Shown: positions 35,969 through 45,924 of the stretch, piece after piece
Layout of the letters: each line of letters begins with the position of its first letter
How positions within the stretch are numbered: position 1 is the stretch's first letter
Assembly (NCBI RefSeq): GCF_900444995.1
Contig: NZ_UAPQ01000009.1
Location: forward strand, 124,001-188,000
From: Actinomyces bovis
GTDB lineage: Bacteria > Actinomycetota > Actinomycetes > Actinomycetales > Actinomycetaceae
Length of the DNA: 64,000 bases
Direction: 5' to 3'
The notes under the pieces: model-generated
Told to the model about the DNA's origin: nothing
What the model saw: the letters and a program-made list of their open reading frames with translations, nothing else
Databases searched by the model: none
Translations under genes and position numbers: made by a program

Positions 35969-37869
35969 AGACACTGCGGGCCATGCTGCTCGCATTCTTC
36001 CGCCACCACCGCTCCGGGATGATCGTCCTGGCGCTGGCGGTAGGTGTGCTTTCCGGGCTGGCGGCCGTGGCCTTCAGGCTAGGCATCGACGCTTGGACGG
36101 AACTGCTCTCAGGGGCCAAGGACTACACCCTTTCCATGGGGCCGTCTGTTGGTCTTTTGCATGCCACTGGGCGCTGGTTCGTGCTACCGGGCCTGCTGGT
36201 ATCTGCACTGCTGATAGCCGCTTTAATGCGTTTGCTGGGGCGTACCGCCACCGGTCATGGGGTCTCCGGGGTCATGTGGTCCTCCCGTCATGGGGATGGC
36301 ACCATGCGGCTGACACCGGCAGTAGCCACCACCGCTGCCTCTGCGCTGACCATTGGTGCGGGTGGTTCAGTTGGCCCAGAAGGACCGATCTCTGAGCTAG
36401 GTGCTGCCTTAGGCTCCAAGGTTGGCGGCAGCCTCGGGATACCTCCACGCTGGATCCGAGTGTTGGCCGCAGCCGGTACGGCTGCGGGAATTGCCTCAGC
36501 CTTTGATGCTCCTTTGGCTGGTGCTTTCTTTGCCCTGGAGGTCATTCTTCTGGACTTCACGGCGGAAACTTTTGGTTATGTGGTGGTGTCCTGTGTGGCC
36601 TCAACCGTGGTTTCCCACCATCTCTTGGGCACTTCCCTGTCCCTGTCCTTGCCTTTCCTAACCCTCAGCGATGACCTAGAACTCGGTTGGGTGGCGCTGC
36701 TTGGAGTCCTGGGTGGTGTGGTCGGTACCTTGTTTACGCGGGCCACGGTGGTGCTGCGTTTCCTGGTGCGCAGGCTTTGGGCTGGACCGGACTGGGCGCT
36801 GCCATTGCTGGGAGCTCTGCCGCTGGCGGGCCTGCTGCTCTTGGTGCCAGAGATGTACGGCGAGTCTGGCGCGGTTTTAGATCGGGCGCTGGACGCCCGT
36901 TACGGGGCCATCGTTCTTCTGGGGCTCCTGCTGGCGAAGATTCTGGCTACTTCAGCGACCTTGGCATTGGGCTTCCAGGGCGGCGTCTTTGCTCCCTCAC
37001 TGTTCATTGGCGACCTGCTGGGCGCGTACCTGGGAACGGTGCTAGCCCCTGGTGAAGCGACCAAGGTGGCGGTCTTTGGCGTAGTTGGTATGGGAGCGGT
37101 GTTCACGGGATCAGCTCGCGCACCGATCACCGGCGTGGTGCTGATCGTGGAGATGACCCGCCAGTACAGCTTGTTGTTGCCCCTTATGCTCGCGATCGCG
37201 CTGGCAACTGTGACCAGTCGGTTTCTGACCCGTACGACGATCTACACCGAGGAATTGCGCCGTCGTGGCGACGACGTCGAAGACCCGGTGGCCTCCACCC
37301 TGATGGGCCGCACCCGCGCCTGGCGTCTAATGAGCCGCCCGCCTGCCGTATTGGATGAATTAAGCACTCTGGCTGAGACTGCTCGAGCGCTGTCTCGCAC
37401 CGGCGCGGGCTGCCTGCCAGTTGTCGCCGGAGAGGCCAAGATTGCGCCTCCCCCAGCCACCGACATAAGCGCATTGGGACAGTCAGGTCTAGCTAATACG
37501 CTCCAGCGACCTGAGGAGGCTCGGAGTCTGGGCCAGCTACTAGGCTGTATCTCGGCCACGGGGCTTGCCGTGGCTGCCCTCCAAGGCGGTAGCGGCAGAC
37601 CGGTGACTTCGCTGCTATTGGCGGGTGAGCACGTGGATCTCATGGCTGGCAGCTCACAGGTGCTGGCCAAGATGGTAGAAGCCCGGCTAGATGCATTGCC
37701 CGTCACTAGAACTCTGCCCACGGGAGAGCTTGAGTTGGTTGGTTGGATCACCAAGGACTCACTGGTACAGCGCCTCTACCAACAGCAGCGGCAGGCCTTG
37801 GAGACTGCACAAGCCCGCAGTTCCTTTGGTTCACGTACCCGAGAGTGGTGGCGGCAGCGGAGTCACTAA
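35965..37869 (+). CDS. ClC family chloride channel or exchanger with CBS domains
   Basis: Polytopic membrane protein of the voltage-gated chloride channel family. Ten or more hydrophobic helices fill residues 15-425. The family selectivity motifs are recognisable: GHGVSGV in place of GSGIP, GSVGPEGPISELGAALGS (GxEGP) and GGVFAPSLFIGDLLGAYLG (GxFxP). The C-terminal 200 residues are a cytoplasmic CBS pair, with inserts such as an Ala/Pro stretch. I cannot decide between channel and proton-coupled exchanger. It is coupled by a 4-base overlap to the peptidase. The stop is 4 bases from the convergent neighbour. Confidence 0.93.
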   Translation: MKTLRAMLLAFFRHHRSGMIVLALAVGVLSGLAAVAFRLGIDAWTELLSGAKDYTLSMGPSVGLLHATGRWFVLPGLLVSALLIAALMRLLGRTATGHGVSGVMWSSRHGDGTMRLTPAVATTAASALTIGAGGSVGPEGPISELGAALGSKVGGSLGIPPRWIRVLAAAGTAAGIASAFDAPLAGAFFALEVILLDFTAETFGYVVVSCVASTVVSHHLLGTSLSLSLPFLTLSDDLELGWVALLGVLGGVVGTLFTRATVVLRFLVRRLWAGPDWALPLLGALPLAGLLLLVPEMYGESGAVLDRALDARYGAIVLLGLLLAKILATSATLALGFQGGVFAPSLFIGDLLGAYLGTVLAPGEATKVAVFGVVGMGAVFTGSARAPITGVVLIVEMTRQYSLLLPLMLAIALATVTSRFLTRTTIYTEELRRRGDDVEDPVASTLMGRTRAWRLMSRPPAVLDELSTLAETARALSRTGAGCLPVVAGEAKIAPPPATDISALGQSGLANTLQRPEEARSLGQLLGCISATGLAVAALQGGSGRPVTSLLLAGEHVDLMAGSSQVLAKMVEARLDALPVTRTLPTGELELVGWITKDSLVQRLYQQQRQALETAQARSSFGSRTREWWRQRSH

Positions 37870-37873
37870 AAGC

Positions 37874-38371
37874 TCAGCGCCCTTTGGTGCGGCGCTCAGC
37901 CAAACTGTCCGAAAGATCGGTCATACGCTCAGCGTTGGCCACGATCCGGCGGGGGTCACTTAGCCACATCCACACTCCGGCAACCACCGGAAGTAACAGG
38001 GGCAGGTAACCACGCGGACGACCACCCACTGACCACACACTGTCTTTAAGCTCAGGTGAAATACCGGCAAGCGTCAGCAGACCGATAAGGAGTGCCGTAG
38101 TCAGCAGCGCTGAAAGCGTCATCCAGCCGATCATCCGCATGCGGCGTCCGTTATGGGCCAGGCAAACAGCCAGCAACAGGTAGAGCAGGCCCCCAATGAG
38201 GTCCAAGGCCCCCACCACTGCGGAACGCTCTGGGAAACGAATCAGGGAAACCAGCGCAGGCCCCGTGATCACAAGTCCAAACACCGCGTAGACGCCCACC
38301 AGGATGCGGCTCCATCCGTGCGCCGGGCGCCGGTTATCCGCCACCGTGGAGACCTTAGGTCCCTCTGTCAT
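37874..38371 (-). CDS. small four-helix membrane protein
   Basis: 165 residues with four hydrophobic helices (about 25-45, 50-72, 82-105 and 125-142) and charged ends. It has no motif that I recognise. A basic RRP-type N-terminus and a positively charged loop (NGRRMRMIGW) suggest the N-terminus lies inside. GGAGG is 9 bases before the ATG. It is convergent with the ClC gene and divergent from pepA. It is probably a conserved actinobacterial protein of unknown function. Confidence 0.75.
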   Translation of the reverse strand: MTEGPKVSTVADNRRPAHGWSRILVGVYAVFGLVITGPALVSLIRFPERSAVVGALDLIGGLLYLLLAVCLAHNGRRMRMIGWMTLSALLTTALLIGLLTLAGISPELKDSVWSVGGRPRGYLPLLLPVVAGVWMWLSDPRRIVANAERMTDLSDSLAERRTKGR

Positions 38372-38466
38372 GTTCTGGTGCCTCCGGTTTAGTGCTCGCG
38401 CTGAGTACGTGAGGAACAGGGCCTGCTTTAGCTCGCGCTAGGGCAACGCGGACCAGATGCTGAGGC

Positions 38467-38472
38467 TACCAT
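38467..38472 (+). promoter_or_regulatory. -10 element of pepA, leaderless type
   Basis: TACCAT lies 7 bases before the GTG at 38480. No Shine-Dalgarno sequence is present in the preceding 20 bases. Confidence 0.45.
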
Positions 38473-38479
38473 TCGCCGG

Positions 38480-40048
38480 GTGACTGCGATTGCAATGACC
38501 TCAGACCAAGACTCCGTCCTCTCTGCCGAAGTGATCATCCTGGCGGCTGCGCCTGCTCAGGCCCCCGAGGCCGCCCCGGTGCTGCTGCTACCCGAGGCTG
38601 GTTTTCCGGGGCTCGACGCCGCCGAGGCCGGCAAGCTCCTGGCGCGCCTAGGTTTCCGGGCCAGCACTGATGAAGTGCTGCGCCTACCTGCAACTGCCTT
38701 GCTGCCAGAAAGCGGCCGCATTGACGGCTCCGTGCTGGTGGTGGGTGCTGGCTCCGACTGGGACCGGGCCCAGGACCCGTGCCGCGACGTCGCCGCGCTG
38801 GGAACAACTCGCGACCAGGTGCTGCGCCGTCTGGCCGGGCGCGGCGTCCGTGCGCTCACCGGCTGCCAAGATGCTTGCCTAGTGCTGCCTACAGACACTG
38901 CCAAGGCCCTAGGGGCCGTGCTCGAGGGTGCCTTGCTCGGTGGCTACACCTGGACTGGTGCCTCAAAGCCCGCAAAGGCCCCGCTTGCAAAAGCCACCGT
39001 GCTCAGTCCTCTGGCCAACACGGCTACCGGCGAGAGCAGCTTGAAGCGTGCCCAAGTGGTGGCAGACGCCGTCGCCCTAACCCGCGACCTGGTCAATGAA
39101 CCCCCAAACCGCCTGAACCCTGTGACCTTCGCGCAGCGCGCCGCGGATATGAGCCAGGCGGAAAACCTCGAAGTCCTGATCCGCGACGAGGCGCAGTTGG
39201 CAGCTGAAGGCTTTGGCGGGATCGTGGGTGTGGGCCAGGGCTCTCCCACGCCACCGCGGCTAGTGCGTATGGCCTGGGTGCCGCCAGAGGCAGATGCCAC
39301 CACCCCGCACGTGGCGTTGATTGGCAAAGGCGTCACCTTCGACTCCGGTGGTCTGTCCCTCAAGCCCCCTGCCTCTATGCCGGAGATGAAATCTGACATG
39401 GCTGGCGCTGCCACAGTCCTCGCGGTGGTGCGGGCGGCCGCACGCCTGGAATTGCCGATCAAGGTGACCGCTTGGCTGGCCCTGGCGGAAAATATGCCGG
39501 GCTCCAGCGCCCAGCGCCCCAGCGACATCGTCACCATGGTCAATGGCACCACTGTGGAGATCACCAACACTGATGCGGAGGGACGCCTGGTGATGGCTGA
39601 CGCCTTGGCCCAGGCGGTCACCGAGTCCCCGAGCATGGTGCTGGACGTCGCCACGCTTACGGGTGCGCAACTGGTTGCCCTGGGCGAGCGGGTCACTGGG
39701 GTTATGGGCACGCCGTCACTCCGGGACCGCGTAGTGGCTTGTGCCCAGGCTGCCGGTGAAGCGGCCTGGCCTATGCCACTGCCTGAGGACCTGCGTTCCA
39801 AACTGGACTCTCCCTACGCCGATCTGCGCAATTCCGCCGTGGGTTCGCGCTGGGGCGGGATGCTGGTGGCGGGCTTGTTCCTGCGGGAGTTCGTGGGCCA
39901 GACAGATTGGGCACACCTAGATGTAGCAGGCCCAGCTTTCAATGACGGCGCTGCTTGGGGTCTGACCAGCACGGGTGGCACGGGCGCCGGGGTAGCAACT
40001 TTGTTGGGTCTACTTGAGGACTGCTGCAAATCGGCGCAGGCAAGTTGA
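38480..40048 (+). CDS. pepA: leucyl aminopeptidase (M17)
   Basis: Dinuclear-metal cytosolic aminopeptidase that removes N-terminal residues from peptides. Metal ligands and catalytic residues lie in LIGKGVTFDSGGLSLKPP, MKSDMAGAATVL and the NTDAEGRLVMADAL signature. The N-terminal macro-like domain is variable. The length of 522 residues is usual. The GTG at 38480 is supported by the -10 element just upstream. It is monocistronic or precedes lpd with a 190-base gap. Confidence 0.95.
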   Translation: MTAIAMTSDQDSVLSAEVIILAAAPAQAPEAAPVLLLPEAGFPGLDAAEAGKLLARLGFRASTDEVLRLPATALLPESGRIDGSVLVVGAGSDWDRAQDPCRDVAALGTTRDQVLRRLAGRGVRALTGCQDACLVLPTDTAKALGAVLEGALLGGYTWTGASKPAKAPLAKATVLSPLANTATGESSLKRAQVVADAVALTRDLVNEPPNRLNPVTFAQRAADMSQAENLEVLIRDEAQLAAEGFGGIVGVGQGSPTPPRLVRMAWVPPEADATTPHVALIGKGVTFDSGGLSLKPPASMPEMKSDMAGAATVLAVVRAAARLELPIKVTAWLALAENMPGSSAQRPSDIVTMVNGTTVEITNTDAEGRLVMADALAQAVTESPSMVLDVATLTGAQLVALGERVTGVMGTPSLRDRVVACAQAAGEAAWPMPLPEDLRSKLDSPYADLRNSAVGSRWGGMLVAGLFLREFVGQTDWAHLDVAGPAFNDGAAWGLTSTGGTGAGVATLLGLLEDCCKSAQAS

Positions 40049-40240
40049 GCGGCACCCCCTCGGGGTCGGCTCACCAAGCACCTCACAACACATTCAGAGT
40101 GGCAGATCTCATACAGCAAGAGGGACTGTAGTCCCCCTCTCACCCATGGATCGGCCCCTAACTCGCAGCCTGAGTGAAACAATGAGCCTGTGCTGAGCCG
40201 ACCCGCTGGGGGCCGGAAATCTACACCCGAGGAGTTTTCA

Positions 40241-41614
40241 GTGACTGAACCCGTGTACGACATGGTCATCCTGGGAGCAGGGTCCGGCGGCTATGCCGCA
40301 GCCCTGCGCGGCGCCCAGCTTGGCCTAAAGGTCGCCCTGGTCGAAGGAGACAAGATTGGTGGCACCTGCCTGCACCGCGGCTGCGTCCCCACCAAGGCGC
40401 TGCTGCATGCCGCGGAAACCGCCGATGCCGTCCGTGAAGCTTCCACCCTGGGCATCAAGGCGGCCTTTGAGGGGATCGACATGCCCGCGGTTCAGGCCTA
40501 TAAGGACGGCATCATCACCCGCATGTACAAGGGACTGCAGGGCTTGGTTTCCTCGCGCGGCATCGACTTCGTGCAAGGCTGGGGCAAGCTGGTAGCCAAG
40601 GACACCGTCGAGGTGGACGGTAAGCGGTATACCGGAAAGAACGTCGTACTGGCCTCCGGTTCTTGTTCCAAGACCATCGGTCAGGAGATTTCTGGCCCCG
40701 TTATCACCAGCGAGGAAGCCCTGGAACTCGACCGCGTGCCCGCCTCTGTAGTGATCCTGGGCGGTGGCGTGATCGGCGTCGAGTTTGCTTCTGCCTGGGC
40801 CTCCATGGGCTGCCAGGTGACCATCGTGGAGGGCCTGCCACGCTTGGTACCCAATGAGGACGAGGCCATTTCCAAACAGTTGGAGCGAGTCTTCCGCAAG
40901 CGCAAGATTGCTTTCAAGACCAACACCATGTTTGACCATGTAGACCGCCACGACGGCGGCGTCACCGTGCACACCAAGGACGGCAGCACCCTCGAGGCTG
41001 AGGTGCTGCTTATCGCCGTCGGCCGTGGCCCGGTCACTGCGAACCTGGGCTATGAGGAGGCCGGGATTGCTATGGACCGGGGCTTCGTCCTGGCTGACGA
41101 GTACGGCCGCACCAATGTGGAAGGCATCTGGGCTGTTGGCGACATCGTCCCCGGCGTGCAGTTGGCACACCGGGGCTTTGCCCAGGGCATTGTGGTGGCG
41201 GAGAAGATCGCCGGTCTGAACCCCACTCCGGTTGACGACGTGCTCGTCCCCAAGGTCACCTTCTGCGAGCCGGAGATCGCCTCTGTCGGTCTTACCGAAG
41301 CCAAGGCCAAGGAACTCCATGGCGCTGACAACATCACCACTTCTGAGTTCAATGTGGCTGGCAACGCCAAGAGCCAGATCCTGGGCACCACCGGCTTCGT
41401 TAAACTAGTGGCCCTCAAGGACGGCCCAATCGTCGGCTTCCACGCCATCGGCACCCGCATGGGTGAGCAGGTTGGCGAGGGCCAGCTCATGGTCTCCTGG
41501 GAGGCAGATGCCAATGACGTCGCCTCCCTGGTGCACGCCCACCCGACCCAGAATGAGACTCTCGGTGAGGCCGCCTTGGCGCTTGCCGGCAAGCCGCTGC
41601 ACAATCACGGCTGA
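40241..41614 (+). CDS. lpdA: dihydrolipoyl dehydrogenase (E3)
   Basis: Flavoprotein that reoxidises the dihydrolipoyl group of the E2 subunit and reduces NAD+. The FAD-binding [10 protein letters not shown] and the redox disulfide motif [13 protein letters not shown] are near the N-terminus. The NAD-binding [14 protein letters not shown] and the C-terminal [13 protein letters not shown] with the catalytic His-Glu are present. The GTG at 40241 is chosen because GAGGAG lies 7 bases upstream. It is 32 bases before the E2 gene. The length of 457 residues is normal. Confidence 0.97.
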   Translation: MTEPVYDMVILGAGSGGYAAALRGAQLGLKVALVEGDKIGGTCLHRGCVPTKALLHAAETADAVREASTLGIKAAFEGIDMPAVQAYKDGIITRMYKGLQGLVSSRGIDFVQGWGKLVAKDTVEVDGKRYTGKNVVLASGSCSKTIGQEISGPVITSEEALELDRVPASVVILGGGVIGVEFASAWASMGCQVTIVEGLPRLVPNEDEAISKQLERVFRKRKIAFKTNTMFDHVDRHDGGVTVHTKDGSTLEAEVLLIAVGRGPVTANLGYEEAGIAMDRGFVLADEYGRTNVEGIWAVGDIVPGVQLAHRGFAQGIVVAEKIAGLNPTPVDDVLVPKVTFCEPEIASVGLTEAKAKELHGADNITTSEFNVAGNAKSQILGTTGFVKLVALKDGPIVGFHAIGTRMGEQVGEGQLMVSWEADANDVASLVHAHPTQNETLGEAALALAGKPLHNHG

Positions 41615-41646
41615 CCAAAGACTCACAAGAAAGAAAGCGTTGTTTT

Positions 41647-43332
41647 ATGTCTGAGAACGTGTTGATGCCCGCTCTGGGCGAGTCTGTTACCGAGGGCACC
41701 GTCTCCTCCTGGCTCAAGGCCGTGGGCGACACCGTCGCCGTCGACGAGCCTCTGCTGGAGGTCGCCACCGACAAGGTAGACACCGAGGTCCCCTCCCCCG
41801 CCGCCGGCACCATTTTGGAAATCCGCGTCGCCGAAGACGAAACCGTAGAGGTCGGCACCATTCTGGCGGTTATCGGTGACCCCGCTGAAGCTGGTTCCGT
41901 TCCAGCCCCGGCTGCACCGGCCGAGGTCGCAGCCCCCGTGCCAGAGCCTGCAGCTGCCGAGCCCACCCCGGTGTCTCCTGCCGCACCTGCGGGCCCGGTG
42001 ACTGGCACTGAGGTGAAAATGCCCGCTCTGGGCGAGTCTGTTACCGAGGGCACCGTCTCCTCCTGGCTCAAGGCCGTGGGCGACACCGTCGCCGTCGACG
42101 AGCCTCTGCTGGAGGTCGCCACCGACAAGGTAGACACCGAGGTCCCCTCCCCCGCCGCCGGCACCATTTTGGAAATCCGCGTCGCCGAAGACGAGACCGT
42201 AGAGGTTGGTACGGTGCTAGCCATCATTGGCGACGCCGCTGGCGCACCAGTCGCCGCTGCACCGGCTACTCCGGCTCCGGCTGCAGTTCCTACCGCTGCC
42301 CCAGAGGCGACCGCGGCCCCTGCGCCCGCTGAGGCCCCGGCGCCGACCTCTCACGCCGCTCCGGCTGCTGAGGCCCCATCTGCCGCTGCCGTCGCTGCAG
42401 CCGCCTACGTAACCCCGATCGTGCGCAAGCTCGCCAGGGACAAGGGCGTAGACCTGACCACGCTCAAAGGCACCGGCGTTGGTGGCCGCATTCGCAAGCA
42501 GGATGTAGAGGAGGCTGCTGCCGCCGCGGCTGCTGCTGCCACAGCTTCACCGGCGGCTGCGGCACCTGTCGCTCCGGCAGCACCAGCTAAAGCCGCTCCG
42601 GCTGTAGACACCGAATTGCGCGGCACCACGCAGAAGATGAGCCGCCTGCGTCAGGTGATCTCCGAGCGCATGATTGACTCCTTGCAGACCTCTGCACAGC
42701 TCACCACCGTGGTAGAGGTGGACGTCACCCGCGTTGCCGCCCTGCGCGCCCGCGCCAAGGACGCCTTCCTGGCCAAGAATGGCACCAAGCTGACTTTCTT
42801 GCCCTTCTTCGTACAGGCGGCCACCGAGGCCCTTAAGGCTCACCCGAAGCTCAACGCCTCGATCAACGGCAAAGAGGTCACCTACCACGATGTCGAGCAT
42901 GTTGGTATTGCCGTAGACACGCCGCGTGGTCTGCTGGTGCCGGTGGTTAAGCACGCCGGGGATCTGAACATTCCCGGCCTGGCCAAGCGCATCAATGACC
43001 TAGCTGCACGCACCCGTGACAACCAGGTGAACCCAGACGAGCTGTCTGGCTCTACCTTCACCATCACCAACACCGGTTCCGGTGGCGCCCTGTTTGACAC
43101 CCCGATCATCAACCAGCCTGAGGTCGCAATCCTGGGCTTGGGCACGATCGTCAAGCAGCCCCGCGTTATCAAGGACGCTGACGGCAACGAGGTCATCGCC
43201 ATCCGTTCCGTCTGCTACCTGGCGCTGTCCTACGACCACCGTCTGGTCGACGGCGCTGACGCTGCCCGCTACCTCATGACCGTCAAGAAGCGGCTTGAGG
43301 ACGGCGACTTTGGCGGCGAACTCGGTCTGTGA
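41647..43332 (+). CDS. sucB: 2-oxoacid dehydrogenase E2 with two lipoyl domains (SucB type)
   Basis: Acyltransferase core of a 2-oxoglutarate or pyruvate dehydrogenase complex. Two lipoyl domains (about 1-80 and 119-200), each with the lipoyl-lysine in [12 protein letters not shown], are joined by Ala/Pro-rich linkers. An E3-binding domain follows (about 255-295, [15 protein letters not shown]). The C-terminal catalytic domain has the active His in [15 protein letters not shown]. The actinobacterial two-lipoyl E2 is usually annotated sucB/dlaT and may serve both complexes. No E1 gene is present nearby. The lipoyl domains are encoded by near-identical DNA. Confidence 0.93.
   Translation: MSENVLMPALGESVTEGTVSSWLKAVGDTVAVDEPLLEVATDKVDTEVPSPAAGTILEIRVAEDETVEVGTILAVIGDPAEAGSVPAPAAPAEVAAPVPEPAAAEPTPVSPAAPAGPVTGTEVKMPALGESVTEGTVSSWLKAVGDTVAVDEPLLEVATDKVDTEVPSPAAGTILEIRVAEDETVEVGTVLAIIGDAAGAPVAAAPATPAPAAVPTAAPEATAAPAPAEAPAPTSHAAPAAEAPSAAAVAAAAYVTPIVRKLARDKGVDLTTLKGTGVGGRIRKQDVEEAAAAAAAAATASPAAAAPVAPAAPAKAAPAVDTELRGTTQKMSRLRQVISERMIDSLQTSAQLTTVVEVDVTRVAALRARAKDAFLAKNGTKLTFLPFFVQAATEALKAHPKLNASINGKEVTYHDVEHVGIAVDTPRGLLVPVVKHAGDLNIPGLAKRINDLAARTRDNQVNPDELSGSTFTITNTGSGGALFDTPIINQPEVAILGLGTIVKQPRVIKDADGNEVIAIRSVCYLALSYDHRLVDGADAARYLMTVKKRLEDGDFGGELGL
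41665..42194 (+). repeat. 176-base exact direct repeat inside the E2 gene
   Basis: Bases 41665-41840 and 42019-42194 are identical, 354 bases (118 codons) apart, and encode the two lipoyl domains. The copies differ again from the next base onwards. Confidence 0.93.
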
Positions 43333-43365
43333 GTTCCTGAGCCGATAACGCCGCATTAGCGAGCT

Positions 43366-43401
43366 TTGAGGGGTCGTACCCGTTTGGGTGCGGCCCCTCA
43401 A
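43366..43401. terminator. bidirectional terminator after the E2 gene
   Basis: A 16-bp stem with a few wobbles (43366-43381 with 43386-43401) has a 4-base GTTT loop, beginning TTGAGGGG and ending CCCCTCAA. It lies between sucB and the convergent pseudokinase gene. Confidence 0.75.
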
Positions 43402-43451
43402 GCATGCTGCTCCACTGACCTAGCCCGGTCAGCACTGAGGCCTGAAAGGTG

Positions 43452-45029
43452 TTACTCCCCGGCAAGGACTTCTTGTACGCGCCAAGGTCCGGGAACTAGC
43501 ACCAGCACTACCTTCCTCGCAGGCCGTGCAGGAACCACCCGACTTCCGTCGGCACCAGAGCGCGTACAGGCCGGTTGTCGCAGAGTGGCTCGCACTGCCC
43601 GTGCTCCATCCGGCGGCACTGTACTTAAGGTCAGGCCGGTTAAAGGCACTTCACTGACATTTTGGAGTTCGGTGCGCAGACCGGAAACCGTTTCCCCGCT
43701 CTCTTGCAACTGCCGCAAAAGCGCCTCGTCAGACTGTGCCGCGGGTGAGCCAGCGACGCTAGTGGCCGCGAGTGCGGCGGCGTCACCAGATTCCACGGCG
43801 GCATCGCGAACTCGCACCAGCCCCAACACCACTGATATCAGCTCAGAGGCGACCGCCTCCGCCGTGCTAGCAGTGGTGGACGCCGGAGCAGGCGCGCTTA
43901 GCTCGGCCACTGCTGGCGCTGCGGCGGCAAGTTCACCGGAAGGCTGACCCAAAGGCCAGCGAAGCCACTGCGCGCCCCCAATAGCGAGCACCAAAGCAAA
44001 CACTGCGAAGGCAGTGCGCATCCCTTTAGCCCTGCCATGCTGACGGACCTTGGCGCAATGCGCGCCCCGGCGTCGCCTTCCGGGCGGCCCCTCCGCTGTC
44101 CCCCGCGCCCAAGCTTTCTGCTGTGCCTTAGGGCCAGCTTCAGCCGGTCTCCTGTTACCAGGCCCGACTGCCAGACGGGGAGTACCTTTGCGAAAGCGCG
44201 GCCTCCAGCGGCGCCCTGCCCGCCGCCGGGTGGGAGACTGCACGCAGGCTCGCAGTAGCCCTGCCGCCAGGCCTGCTTCCTCCGGCAGTTCAATGGGCAC
44301 CGGGGCCGCCAGACGCGGCGCCCGCTCCGCTAAGGCACGGGCCGTCGGCCGCTCAGCCGGGTCATCGCTCAGCGCATCTTCCAGCAGGACCAGATGTCCA
44401 AGTGCCGTGCGCTGGGCGGCCACAGCTTGTTCCACGAGAGCTGCGAGCGCGCGCACATCACTGGCTGCAGTCGGGGCCACGCCAGCACTGCGTTCGGGAG
44501 CGGCGAAGGGCGCCGTGCCAGTCTCTTGGGGCTCCCCCAGGAGGTCAATTAGCACCGCATGCCCCTGTGGGGTAATCACCGTATTGGCTGCGGAGACATC
44601 GCCATGGGCAAGCCCTTGTTCGTGTAGGTGTGCCAGAGCCGTCCCGAGATCGACTAGGAGCTGGGCGGCCTCATCGCGACGCAAACGGCCGCGGGCACCC
44701 AGCAAAATCGCCAGGTCAACCCCCTCAACCTGCTGCCAGCAGACGGCCACGGCCCCGCCCGGAAGCTCATGAAGGTTCAAGAGGCGTGCCAATCCTGGGT
44801 GTCGCAGCCGCCTTAACTCAGCGAGGCGACGCAGCAAAGCCACCCGGTCTGCGCCTTTGGGCAACTGCACGAGACGAAGCAGCACTGACTCCCCGTCGGG
44901 AGCTAAAGCTCTCAGAGGCGAGTGCTCTTCTACGCCTGCTGGCTCGCTGATTACGTACCCCAGCTCCTCAAGGGCAGCTTCCTGCTCGAGGGTCAGCGAT
45001 GCGATGCCTGCTGCAGTGCCTTTGTTCAT
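43452..45029 (-). CDS. membrane-anchored protein kinase-like protein (probable pseudokinase)
   Basis: Residues 1-230 fold like a Ser/Thr protein kinase. The catalytic loop reads LAHGDVSAANTV, with HRD replaced by HGD and the Asn kept. The DFG position reads IDLLG. There is no glycine-rich loop, and the VAIK position reads VLLRLV without the ATP-binding lysine, so activity is doubtful. The middle (about 240-350) is a basic Arg/Pro-rich linker. One transmembrane helix (about 350-368) and an extracellular Ala/Ser-rich domain of about 150 residues follow. The ATG at 45029 is chosen from the start of the kinase-like fold. The gene is divergent from lipB. Its ligand and role are unknown. Confidence 0.7.
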   Translation of the reverse strand: MNKGTAAGIASLTLEQEAALEELGYVISEPAGVEEHSPLRALAPDGESVLLRLVQLPKGADRVALLRRLAELRRLRHPGLARLLNLHELPGGAVAVCWQQVEGVDLAILLGARGRLRRDEAAQLLVDLGTALAHLHEQGLAHGDVSAANTVITPQGHAVLIDLLGEPQETGTAPFAAPERSAGVAPTAASDVRALAALVEQAVAAQRTALGHLVLLEDALSDDPAERPTARALAERAPRLAAPVPIELPEEAGLAAGLLRACVQSPTRRRAGRRWRPRFRKGTPRLAVGPGNRRPAEAGPKAQQKAWARGTAEGPPGRRRRGAHCAKVRQHGRAKGMRTAFAVFALVLAIGGAQWLRWPLGQPSGELAAAAPAVAELSAPAPASTTASTAEAVASELISVVLGLVRVRDAAVESGDAAALAATSVAGSPAAQSDEALLRQLQESGETVSGLRTELQNVSEVPLTGLTLSTVPPDGARAVRATLRQPACTRSGADGSRVVPARPARKVVLVLVPGPWRVQEVLAGE

Positions 45030-45107
45030 ATCTCCATAGTGGAACGCTAAGTGGGCCTGGAGCGGGCGGCACCAAAATCTGTGGATAACTAGCTGCTGCG
45101 CGGGGCC

Positions 45108-45113
45108 TAGGCT
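45108..45113 (+). promoter_or_regulatory. -10 element of lipB, leaderless type
   Basis: TAGGCT lies 6 bases before the GTG at 45120, in the 90-base gap between lipB and the divergent pseudokinase gene. There is no ribosome-binding site. Confidence 0.4.
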
Positions 45114-45119
45114 GAGCCT

Positions 45120-45809
45120 GTGGATTACTTGTTGCACCGGCTAGGACGGGAACTAGTTTCTTATGCCGCAGGCCGGGAACTGCAAGCCCTGGTGCACTCC
45201 GAGGTGGTGGCAGGTACGCGCCCAGCCACTCTGATCGCCTTAGAGCATGAGCCGGTTTACACGGTGGGCCGCCGGGCCCGTTCCCGGGAGCGACCGGAGG
45301 GCAGCTTTGTGGAGCCGGGGCATATTCCGGTGGTGGAGGTGGACCGTGGGGGGAAGACCACCTGGCACGGCCCCGGTCAACTCACTGTCTACCCGATCCT
45401 GCGGTTGCGCCCACCTCTGGACGTGATCGCCTATGTGCGGGCACTGGAGGCGGCAGTAATGGCATTCTGTGACTCCTTGGGCCTAGAGACCATGCGGGTG
45501 GATGGACGTTCTGGGGTTTGGGTTCCTCCCAAGCTTGCGCCAACCGGCGAGCAGCTCCCTGAGCGGAAAGTCTGTGCGCTGGGCGTGCGGGTGGCGCGCG
45601 GTGTGACCATGCACGGGATCGGTCTGAATATTTGCCCGGACTTAGAGGTTTTCTCCCTGGAGCGGATTATTCCTTGTGGCATTGCTGATGCGGGGGTGAC
45701 CTCGCTGGCGGTGGAAACTGGGAGAGAGCTATCAGTGCTTGGCCTGGCCCCACAGTTGCTGGCGGCCCTGGAGATGCATTTGCAGCCGATAGTGGCTGAG
45801 GCCACGTAG
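45120..45809 (+). CDS. lipB: octanoyltransferase LipB
   Basis: Transfers the octanoyl group from acyl carrier protein to the lysine of lipoyl domains, forming an acyl-cysteine intermediate. The motif [17 protein letters not shown] is complete. The catalytic Lys is in RKVCALGV and the catalytic Cys in [10 protein letters not shown]. The length of 229 residues is normal. It is followed by lipA and lies close to the lipoyl-bearing E2, so the modifying enzymes and their substrate are encoded together. Confidence 0.95.
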   Translation: MDYLLHRLGRELVSYAAGRELQALVHSEVVAGTRPATLIALEHEPVYTVGRRARSRERPEGSFVEPGHIPVVEVDRGGKTTWHGPGQLTVYPILRLRPPLDVIAYVRALEAAVMAFCDSLGLETMRVDGRSGVWVPPKLAPTGEQLPERKVCALGVRVARGVTMHGIGLNICPDLEVFSLERIIPCGIADAGVTSLAVETGRELSVLGLAPQLLAALEMHLQPIVAEAT

Positions 45810-45924
45810 CCGCTACCCGCCTGCCTGGGCCTTCAGTCCCAGACTGCTTTGTTTGAGGCCTAGACTCGTGCCAAAGCCACGCAGGGACAGCACCTGGGTG
45901 GGGTCAGACCATGGAGGGATGCCC

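Noticed and set aside
40325-41320. 331-codon minus frame opposite lpd
   Set aside because: It is a shadow of the dihydrolipoyl dehydrogenase coding strand and has no start signal or domain.
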